From positions 1 to 14,264 of the forward strand of contig JADKAW010000012.1 in assembly GCA_016719055.1 (NCBI GenBank): DNA of 14,264 nt, given 5' to 3'. Made by a program: the position numbers and the translations under genes. The notes beneath the pieces are model-generated. The model saw only the letters and a program-made list of their open reading frames with translations. It was not told the DNA's origin and did not search any database. Shown here piece after piece: positions 8,369 through 14,264 of this stretch. Origin of the DNA: Candidatus Rhodoferax mariagerensis (GTDB lineage Bacteria > Pseudomonadota > Gammaproteobacteria > Burkholderiales > Burkholderiaceae_C). Every line of letters starts with the position of its first letter. Within the stretch, counting starts at the first letter, position 1.

Positions 8369-9185
8369 CGCCCACAATGGGGGCACCAGCCATTTGCACG
8401 GCATTCACCGGCAAGGTACTGCCCTGCAGCGCCACCAGCAGCTCTGCCGCAATGTCAGGCGCACCTGGGGCAGCGCCCGCCGTCAACTCGCGCTGTGCAT
8501 ACAGCCACACCGCTTGCGCCAATGCGCTCAGGTCCACCCCGCCGCTGCTTGCTGTATTGAGCTTGCCACCCATGGTGGAGCCGTCAACATACTGCGCCGC
8601 CACTGCCTGCCAGACCTCGCGCGCCAGATTTTGCGGGCTCAATTCGGTATACGGTGTCCAGCCCCCGGCCATGCGCAAAATGCCGCGCAAGTCGCCCGCA
8701 CCGCTCAGGCCAAACGCCCCGTTGCCCTGAAACGGCACGATCAGGCTCAAGCCCGCAGCACCCGTCAGGGTAAAGCTGCCCGCGCCTGCCAGGCCAATCA
8801 CCATCTTGAGTACACCCGCTGGCGTTGACCAGGTGATGGCCGCACTGCCCGACAGCGACACCACCAGGCTCAGGCTGGCATCTGCCGTGGCCCAGCTCAG
8901 GCTGCCACTGCCCACCATGGGCGCGGCCTGCAACAGGCTGCCCGCACCAGCCAGCGACACAATGGCCCGGCTGCTTGACATGCTGCCCGCCTTGAGCGCT
9001 GGCAAGGTGCCGCGCACCCCGTAACCATCAGGCGTGCTGGCTGATCTGAGCTGGGTGGCGCTGACAAAGCGGTTCAGCCGCGCCCCCTTGATGCCGCCAT
9101 AGGCCAGCGCGCCACACTGCGCCAGCGCGCCCGCTATGGGCCTGGACATGGCGGTAAGCACGCGCTGGCCGTTGGGGTAGAGCAT
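8322..9185 (-). CDS. Repeat-rich phage structural protein, spike/fibre-like
   Basis: The 287-residue product has three parts. Residues 1-70 carry a conserved-looking head (MLYPNGQRVLTAMSRPIAG). Residues 74-173 contain about five degenerate 18-20-residue repeats of the type [IV]-x-L-x-G-x-G-[SA]-[LF] (for example VSLAGAGSL, VIGLAGAGSFTL, VPFQGNGAFGL). Residues 180-287 include ELSPQNLAREVWQAVAA and ALAQAVWLYAQREL, SPxNLAxxVW-type elements seen in phage head-spike and fibre proteins, and end with a GDGSEADPWRG-type tail. The Gly/Ser/Val pattern predicts beta structure. The start lies 6 bp after the preceding stop; a weak GGGG is upstream. The role as a virion surface protein is inferred from composition and position between the portal and gpF genes. 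No catalytic motif is visible. Confidence 0.7.
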   Translation of the reverse strand: MLYPNGQRVLTAMSRPIAGALAQCGALAYGGIKGARLNRFVSATQLRSASTPDGYGVRGTLPALKAGSMSSSRAIVSLAGAGSLLQAAPMVGSGSLSWATADASLSLVVSLSGSAAITWSTPAGVLKMVIGLAGAGSFTLTGAAGLSLIVPFQGNGAFGLSGAGDLRGILRMAGGWTPYTELSPQNLAREVWQAVAAQYVDGSTMGGKLNTASSGGVDLSALAQAVWLYAQRELTAGAAPGAPDIAAELLVALQGSTLPVNAVQMAGAPIVGDGSEADPWRGVGVSP

Positions 9186-9191
9186 TTTGGC

Positions 9192-10073
9192 TTAGCCCCA
9201 GACCACTTCAGACGCACCCGCAAACGTGGTGGCGGCTGCCACCGCCGCACCAGCGCCCAGCAAAAAGCCCAGGCAGGCCCCGTCTTTGATCTGTGGCGCG
9301 CTGGGCAACTGGTTCCAGAAGTCTTTTTCGGTCATCAGGCTGGCAATCGACAGGGGAATTTGCGCCAGTGGCCGGTACAGCAGCAGTGCTGCCGTGCTGG
9401 CCGTGCCTGAGGCGGCTGACAGGGTGACGGTTTGCACCGACTTAACCCCGGTGTCGCCACTGGCCAGCGGCAACTCTGGCCCATAGTTGTTGGCCGCCAC
9501 CCCTGAATGCACGATGTGCGGCACGATGGCACTGGCGGTGCAGGCCACGGTCACCGGCAGGGTTTTGCCCGCGGTTGAGCCCGAGTTGGTGTAGCTGATG
9601 GCCAGGTTATGCGCCGTGGCCCCGGTGGTGGCGCGTGCCACCAGTGCCAGGCGGCAACCGGCACCGTCGGTGTAGCGGTGCGCAGGCGTGCCCAGCAGGG
9701 TTTGCGCTGACAGCGTGTTCATGTTGATGCCCGGCCAGTAGCCCTGCAGGTCCACCAGCTTCAGCACGGAAGGCACACCGGTGGCCGCCGTTGCCCAGGC
9801 CGCCAGCGTGGACAGGTGCTTGATCAGCGCCGACACATTGCCACCGTGCGGTATGCCAAAGCGGGTGGTGCCGTCCCCTGCTGCATCATTGCAGGTGACC
9901 CAGGTTAGCGCCGTGCCGGGGTAGGTGGTGGCTGGTGGGTAGCCGCCGAGAGCCATGGTGTCGTACCAGCGCCCGGCGGTGTAAGCAGCGGCACCGGTGA
10001 TCTTGTTCCAGTCTTGCCGGTCGGTCTGGCCCGCCGACAGCGCGGCATACAGTTGGTCTACGGATTGAATCAT
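9192..10073 (-). CDS. Phage structural protein of unknown function, paralogue B
   Basis: The 293-residue product starts MIQSVDQLYAALSAGQTDRQ. ATG 10073 is preceded by an AGGAG ribosome binding site complementary to 10081-10085, which decides this start over the much longer upstream frame that runs into the neighbouring gene. It is clearly homologous along its length to the upstream neighbour: the N-terminal SxxxxYAAxxAG segment, HRYTDGAGCRLALV (132-145) against PRYADGAGLRLVMV, SYTNSGST against DYTDSTGV, DTGVKSVQTVTL, RPLAQ, and QIKDGACLGF (261-270). There is no signal peptide or membrane segment. The last 25 residues are Ala/Gly-rich. Its beta-rich composition and place in the head operon suggest a capsid decoration or accessory protein, which is inference; I recognise no named family. 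Confidence 0.75.
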   Translation of the reverse strand: MIQSVDQLYAALSAGQTDRQDWNKITGAAAYTAGRWYDTMALGGYPPATTYPGTALTWVTCNDAAGDGTTRFGIPHGGNVSALIKHLSTLAAWATAATGVPSVLKLVDLQGYWPGINMNTLSAQTLLGTPAHRYTDGAGCRLALVARATTGATAHNLAISYTNSGSTAGKTLPVTVACTASAIVPHIVHSGVAANNYGPELPLASGDTGVKSVQTVTLSAASGTASTAALLLYRPLAQIPLSIASLMTEKDFWNQLPSAPQIKDGACLGFLLGAGAAVAAATTFAGASEVVWG

Positions 10074-10087
10074 GTTGGTACTCCTGG

Positions 10088-10981
10088 CTAAGACCAGATA
10101 AAAGTAGCGTCGCCAAAGAAGGTGGCGGTTCTGCCGCCGCCGTTGGGCCGGTAAAAGAAGGCCAGATGCGCGCCGTCTTTCACGATGGGCATGCGCCCGG
10201 CATTTTTCACGGCAAAGTCCACCTCGACGGCCGACTTGACCCCGCTGGTGTCGGCCTGCAACAGTGCATCGTGGTAGTGCGCAAACTGCGCCAGCGGCAT
10301 GACCAGATACAGGCAGTGCAGGCCACCAGGTGGCGTCAGGTAAGTAACCCGGTTGACCCGGCGTACCCCGGTTACGCCTGCGTCCAGACTGATGGTCAGT
10401 GGCCCGGTGTCTGCCACGGCGGCATTGCGCACCGGGCTGCACACCACGTTGATGCCGTTAAGCGGCACCCCCAGGGTGATGCTGTGGTCAACGCCGGTGC
10501 TGTCGGTGTAGTCCAGCGTCATGATGCCGTTGGCCACGGCGGGGGCCACATGGTTCACCATGACCAGGCGCAGGCCTGCGCCGTCAGCGTAGCGCGGCAG
10601 CGTCAGGGCGTTGTCCATGTCCTGCGGGTCGGCGCTGTCGCCGTCAATCAGCGGGTAATAGGCCACCAGGTCATACAGCACAAAATTAATGCTGGCCTGG
10701 CTGGCCTGGCTGGCCTGCGGGCGCAGGGTCAAGCGGTGCAACATGCGCTGCTGGCCTGCGGCAATGGGCGGCAGGTAGATGGCGTCATTGCCTTGGGCCA
10801 CCACCGGGGTGAGCGCAGCCACCCGGCCAATGCGCGCGTCATAACCCGGCTGCCCGGCCTGAAAGGCCCAGTCTTGCCACTTGCCGTCAGCCACCTGGCC
10901 GGCGCCGGTCTTGATAAAGCGCTGGGTGTGGCTGCGCCCGGCGTCATAGGCGGCGTAAACGTCTGACAGGCTACTGATCAT
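10088..10981 (-). CDS. Phage structural protein of unknown function, paralogue A
   Basis: The 297-residue product (MISSLSDVYAAYDAGRSHTQ onward) begins 9 bp after the portal stop and ends 14 bp before its paralogue. Shared blocks include the N-terminus, PRYADGAGLRLVMV (129-142), the DYTDSTGV strand (158-165), GVTGVRRVNRVTYL (202-215), MPLAQ (228-232), IVKDGAHLAF (266-275) and a C-terminal F-W motif. This tandem pair therefore arose by gene duplication followed by strong divergence. Residues 89-97 are three QAS units from a 9-bp tandem repeat. No enzyme motif, signal sequence or membrane segment is seen. It is probably virion-associated, judging only from operon position. Confidence 0.75.
   Translation of the reverse strand: MISSLSDVYAAYDAGRSHTQRFIKTGAGQVADGKWQDWAFQAGQPGYDARIGRVAALTPVVAQGNDAIYLPPIAAGQQRMLHRLTLRPQASQASQASINFVLYDLVAYYPLIDGDSADPQDMDNALTLPRYADGAGLRLVMVNHVAPAVANGIMTLDYTDSTGVDHSITLGVPLNGINVVCSPVRNAAVADTGPLTISLDAGVTGVRRVNRVTYLTPPGGLHCLYLVMPLAQFAHYHDALLQADTSGVKSAVEVDFAVKNAGRMPIVKDGAHLAFFYRPNGGGRTATFFGDATFIWS
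10692..10718 (-). repeat. Three tandem 9-bp units inside paralogue A
   Basis: The plus-strand unit CTGGCCTGG occurs three times in a row (the last ending in C), encoding QAS-QAS-QAS in the minus-strand gene. Because the unit is a multiple of three, slippage would change protein length without breaking the frame. Confidence 0.85.
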
Positions 10982-10990
10982 CGTCGCGCC

Positions 10991-12828
10991 CTACCAGCTA
11001 TTCGGGGGCGCCTGCACCGCCTCTGGCGCTGCGGCAAAGTTCACCACTGGCGCGGCCTGCTCGGGCAACTGGATGGTGTTGTGGATCACCCAGGGCTCTT
11101 TGCTGCCAAGCAAATCAACGCTGGTCTGCAGCGCTGCCATGCTGGCGCTCAGCAAGTCGATGCGCGGGTCTGGCATGGCTGGCACAGGCTCGGCAAACCC
11201 GCTGCCCGCATCGTCTGCAGCAGCCTCATCGGCCACATCGGCCATACCCGCCAGCTCAGCCACCGCAAACGCCAGCGCCATCACCTGCGTCAACTGCTCG
11301 GTCGGCAGGTCGCCATACGCCTGCAGCAAATCGTCGCGCAGTGCCTCGGGCGAGTCAGCCGCCTGCACCCGCCCGGCCACCTGCGCCATCCACTGCTGCA
11401 GCACCCCATCGCCCGCCGTAGCCAGCGCTGCATCCAGCGCCGCCGTGGGGCTGGGCCGGGCAGGCGTATCGGCGCTCGCATCAGCAAACGCAGCTGCATC
11501 AACCGTCGCCTGCTGCGCGCCAGCATCAAAACCAGCCGCCCTGTCGGCTTGACTGGCAACGCCCTGCGAGCTAACCCCAGCTGCTGCGCCTGCGCCAGCC
11601 TTGCCCGGCACCACGGCACCCGTGGGCACCACCTCAGGCGGCGCAATATCCCCATCCTCCAGGTCATACACCCGCTGCCAATACGCCGGCGTAAAGCGCA
11701 AGCCCGCGTCAAACAGCAGCTTGTCGCGCTTGGCCTGCACCTCATCCACCTCCTCCTGCTCAAACAGCTCAAACTTCGGTGCTGGTGCTCCATCGCCCTC
11801 ATTGGCCTGCACCACCCAGCGCAGCAGCTCATTGATGGCCGCCTCGCACAGCCGCGCATCACCATCACGAATATCTTTGGCCACCTCCAGCCCGGCCGTC
11901 GCACTTGCCCGGTTGGCGCTGGCCTCGGTGCTCTGGTTTTGTCCCAGCAACGCTATGGCCACCTCGCTGCGGCAAAACATCAGCAGCCGCTCGTACAGCT
12001 CTGCGCTACTGCCCCCTTGTCGGCAGCCCCCGCAATCTCCACGCTCGCATCGTCCGGTATCACCGCCACTGCGTCCTGCACCATCGCCTCCAGCTGATCC
12101 AGCAGCTTGTCCTGCTCCGGCCCCGGCGTGCCGCGCGGCGTCTTGGCCACCACCCACGGCGTGCCAAACTTCTCGGTAAACGTCACCCAAAACTTCAGCC
12201 CCCCGCGCTTGAACACGGTCGGCCAAAAGCACATGCTCAGGTCGGCAAACCCATACGGGTTGGCATAACTGGCCTCTTGTGCTGGCAGCAAAAACTTGCG
12301 TGCCATCACCGGCTCGCCATACAGCGGCTGCTCGCGGCTCTTAAAGCGCAGCGCCCCATCCCCGTCAAACTGGAACCAATGCACCGGCTTGGCCAGCACC
12401 TGCAGCGGCACATTCGGCCCCGCGCCCGGCGCGCTCCACAGCACCTCCAGCGGCTGCCAGCCATACAGCGTGGCCTCCAGCAGCTCATGCAGCAGCCGGC
12501 GCATGTCCATCTGCCCCAGCACATCCTGGCACAGCCGCGCCATTCGCGCGCTCGCCTTGTCGCGCTCCACCCGCCACTCCAGCCCCAGCACCGCCGCCTT
12601 GCGCCGCCTGATGCACCCCCCCACATGCGCATCACTGCGCAAATCGCTGTACATGCTCATGTCACGCCCCTGCTTTTTCAGGATCGGGTCCGGGTTGGGC
12701 AGGTACATCCCCAGCGCAAAAAAGTCGGGGCTGCGCTCGCGCGTTGCAATGTGGTCGCTCAAGCGCTGGCGCGGCTCGGCAAACCGCACAAACTCGGTAG
12801 GGGAAATATAGAGGCCTTGGGGTTTCAT
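10991..12828 (-). pseudogene. Mu gp29-like portal protein (DUF935), single frameshift
   Basis: The start was taken at ATG 12828 (MKPQGLYISPTEFVRFAEPR). The N-terminal part runs in one frame through DLRSDAHVGGCIRRRKAAVL, LEATLYGWQPLEVLW, NPYGFADLSMCFWPTVFKRG and FTEKFGTPWVVAKTPRGT, all typical of Mu-type portal proteins, which form the dodecameric DNA gate of the head. At 12012-12016 a run of five C (G on the coding strand) should be six; the frame then shifts to SSAELYERLLMFCRSEVAIA and LLGQNQSTEASA, and ends at 10991. Corrected length is about 612 residues, longer than Mu gp29 (about 510), because of an Ala-rich linker and a C-terminal extension (WVIHNTIQLPEQAAPVVNF). As written, translation stops after about 280 residues. 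The cause may be a real mutation or a homopolymer error. Confidence 0.88.
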
Positions 12829-12846
12829 GGTGGTCTTAAATGGTTG

Positions 12847-12889
12847 GGGACAGAGCAAATTTCACTGCGTGTAAATATTGGTCTGTCCC
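12847..12889. repeat. REP-like imperfect palindrome between terminase and portal genes
   Basis: GGGACAGA (12847-12854) and TCTGTCCC (12882-12889) form perfect 8-bp arms, extended by the nearly complementary CAAATTT and AAATATTG to about 16 bp around a 10-nt loop. The GGGGACAGA...TCTGTCCC type is familiar as a repetitive extragenic palindrome in Burkholderiales genomes. No T tract follows on either strand, so it is not an intrinsic terminator. It occupies most of the 76-bp gap between two genes that normally abut. Confidence 0.7.
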
Positions 12890-12904
12890 GCAATGCAGTT
12901 CAAA

Positions 12905-14215
12905 TCAGTAGCCACTCAAGGCGCTGCGCAAATCACTGCGCCGTGGCCGGCTGGCGGCAAACGTCGGGCCATTCACACCACTGGCGGCGTTGATCGCCAT
13001 AAAGCAGGCCCAGGTCCGGTCTGCGTGGCCAGCGCTATCGCTCTCAGCCACAAAGCGCGGCGCGCCCGTGGGGCCGGTTATTTTTTGCAGCTTGTGCAAG
13101 TCCGCGCGCAGCGCGTTGTCACCGGCGGGAATGCGTAGCTTGCGGTCCTCGAACGCCTCCTTGCCCGCCGTCGCCATCACCAGCTTGGTCGCTGCGCTAA
13201 ACAGCACCCCCTCCACCCGGCTGCTGCCGTGGCGCCGCTTGGCATCCTCCACTGGCTTCTCGCCCATGCCGGTCTGGTCCATGCAGCAGCGCAGCACCCG
13301 GTAGCGGGCAAACACCTCGTCCAGCAGCGCGTCCTGCTCGGCAAAGCTAATGCGCTTCCTGGCAATGATCTCGCGCGTCCAGTGCACATCGCCCACTTGC
13401 TCAATCACATAAATCACAAACAAGTCATTGCGCGCGCCAATGTCCACGCCCACATACACTGGCCCGCCGCCATAGTGCTCTGACAGCCCCGCCAGCTCAT
13501 GCTCGCAGGCATTGATCAGCTCAAAGCTCAGCCACGCGCTGGCCTCATCGAGCCACTGCAGCTCAAACTCCTGCTGCCACAAGTCCGCATCACCGGCACC
13601 GCGCTTGAGCTCCTCAATATCGCGCGGCAGACCGTCGGCCACTGCCTGGTAAATCGTGGTGGTGTGGCGGCTCCAGGCATCGTCCTTGCCCGTCATCAAG
13701 TCATAAAACTTGTTGCCCTTGCCATTGGGCGTGCTGATCACCCGCAGCTTCAGGCCCGGCTTGCTGATCACCGGGAAAAGGGCTTTCCAGATCGCCCGGC
13801 TATCCTTATGAAAGGCAAACTCATCCAGCAACACATTGGCACTAAAACCGCGCGCCGTGTCGGCGTTGGCCGGCAGCGCGGTAATGCGGCTGCCCCCGGG
13901 TAGCTCCACCTCCAGCGCCTTGATGTTGGTGTCAAACGGCAACTCGTATTCCTTGAAACCTGCGGCCATGGCGCGCAGGTGCAGCTTCACCCCCTCATTC
14001 ATCGCCTCGCGCGCCTGGCGCTCACCCCGGCTCAGTATCACCCAGCGGCTGCGCCTGCCAGCCGCCTCGGCGCGCACCACATCCAGGGCAATCTCAAGCG
14101 TGCTGGTAAAGGTCTTGCCGCACTGGCGCGCAAACATCGCAATCTTGAAGCGTGCCTCGTCCTGCACCCAGCGGCGCTGGTAGGGGTACAGCTGCAGCGC
14201 CGGGCTAGAGGTCAT
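12905..14215 (-). CDS. Phage terminase large subunit, Mu gp28-like
   Basis: The 436-residue motor-nuclease packages phage DNA into the prohead. The ATPase half shows a Walker-A-type ARQCGKT at 29-35, a Walker B VLLDEFAF at 128-135 (D131/E132) and the coupling motif STPNGKGNKFYDLM at 161-174. The nuclease half shows VGVDIGARNDL at 255-265 (D258), MDQTGMGEK at 312-320 (D313) and DSAGHADR at 393-400, the expected acidic triad of an RNase H-like fold. Length and layout fit Mu gp28 homologues. The start at 14215 overlaps the previous gene's stop by 11 bp, typical of tight coupling. The frame is intact throughout, including its active-site residues. Confidence 0.93.
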   Translation of the reverse strand: MTSSPALQLYPYQRRWVQDEARFKIAMFARQCGKTFTSTLEIALDVVRAEAAGRRSRWVILSRGERQAREAMNEGVKLHLRAMAAGFKEYELPFDTNIKALEVELPGGSRITALPANADTARGFSANVLLDEFAFHKDSRAIWKALFPVISKPGLKLRVISTPNGKGNKFYDLMTGKDDAWSRHTTTIYQAVADGLPRDIEELKRGAGDADLWQQEFELQWLDEASAWLSFELINACEHELAGLSEHYGGGPVYVGVDIGARNDLFVIYVIEQVGDVHWTREIIARKRISFAEQDALLDEVFARYRVLRCCMDQTGMGEKPVEDAKRRHGSSRVEGVLFSAATKLVMATAGKEAFEDRKLRIPAGDNALRADLHKLQKITGPTGAPRFVAESDSAGHADRTWACFMAINAASGVNGPTFAASRPRRSDLRSALSGY

Positions 14216-14264
14216 ACGCCGCCTTGATCACCAGCGCCAGCACCTCAGGCGCCACGGCACCGCT
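14205..14264 (-). CDS. C-terminus of gp27-like small terminase / DUF3486 protein (partial)
   Basis: The last 19 codons read SGAVAPEVLALVIKAAYDL and then TAG at 14205-14207, overlapping the large terminase start by 11 bp. The position just upstream of a gp28-like gene and the LxxEVLxLIxxxYxL-like ending fit the Mu gp27 / DUF3486 family, which supplies the DNA-recognition subunit of the packaging machine. Only the tail is in the window, so the assignment rests mainly on gene order. Confidence 0.6.
   Translation of the reverse strand, partial: SGAVAPEVLALVIKAAYDL

Noticed and set aside
10166..10966. Plus-strand 266-codon open frame opposite paralogue A
   Set aside because: It has antisense shadow composition, and the minus-strand frame shows homology to its neighbour, so the minus strand is the coding one.
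12005..12020. Programmed -1 frameshift in the portal gene
   Set aside because: A slip on the G run would restore the frame geometrically, but the site is not a canonical X-XXY-YYZ heptamer and portal proteins are not known to use frameshifting. Mutation or sequencing error is simpler.
11905..12993. Plus-strand 362-codon open frame opposite the portal gene
   Set aside because: It has shadow composition (Arg, His and Gln rich), spans the portal start and the palindrome, and contains no domain signature.

Overview
The window looks like accessory DNA from a GC-rich betaproteobacterium, probably of the Burkholderiales/Comamonadaceae type. This is inferred from base composition, the tRNA-Met remnant and the kind of genes present; no housekeeping gene settles it. 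It falls into three blocks.

(1) Positions 1-2116, insertion-sequence debris. The window opens with the last 29 bases of an IS66-family element. A degenerate tRNA-Met and poorly defined remnants follow. A second, complete copy of the same IS lies at 552-2108. Its imperfect terminal inverted repeats and an 8-bp target duplication (TCCCGGAG, 544-551 and 2109-2116) can be placed to the base, but its transposase frame is broken by about ten 1-nt indels.

(2) Positions 2117-5779, a chromosomal remnant. It carries a large minus-strand GH63/MGH1-like glucosidase of about 900 codons, broken by about seven 1-nt indels. Upstream of it is low-information intergenic DNA with a doubtful stop-interrupted ORF.

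(3) Positions 5780-14264, the head module of a Mu-like prophage, all on the minus strand and read right to left: the end of the gp27-like small terminase, the gp28-like large terminase, a gp29-like portal (one frameshift in a G run), two tandem paralogous genes of unknown function, a repeat-rich spike/fibre-like protein, a small overlapping ORF, a gpF-like head morphogenesis protein with a probable C-terminal PBECR-type RNase domain, a methyltransferase relic, and a gpG-like virion morphogenesis protein. The usual next genes (protease/scaffold, major head protein, tail genes) are absent, so the prophage is truncated or rearranged at its left side.

The most interesting sequence is at 6340-6871, between the gpF and gpG genes. 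A strong TATAAT promoter, a compact structured RNA with a 10-bp closing helix and a GCAA-capped hairpin, and a rho-independent terminator form a stand-alone plus-strand RNA gene. It is convergent with the phage genes and ends antisense to the gpF 3' end. Next to it, a 22-bp direct repeat (the RIIGDCT-coding 5' segment of a DNA methyltransferase) flanks about 290 bp containing a run of GC-rich hairpins that I could not assign. A REP-like palindrome also sits between the terminase and portal genes.

Nearly all frame lesions are single-base length changes, often in short homopolymers. They are dense on the left (IS66 and glucosidase) and almost absent in the phage block. Genuine decay and poor sequence quality near a contig end at an IS copy must both be considered.
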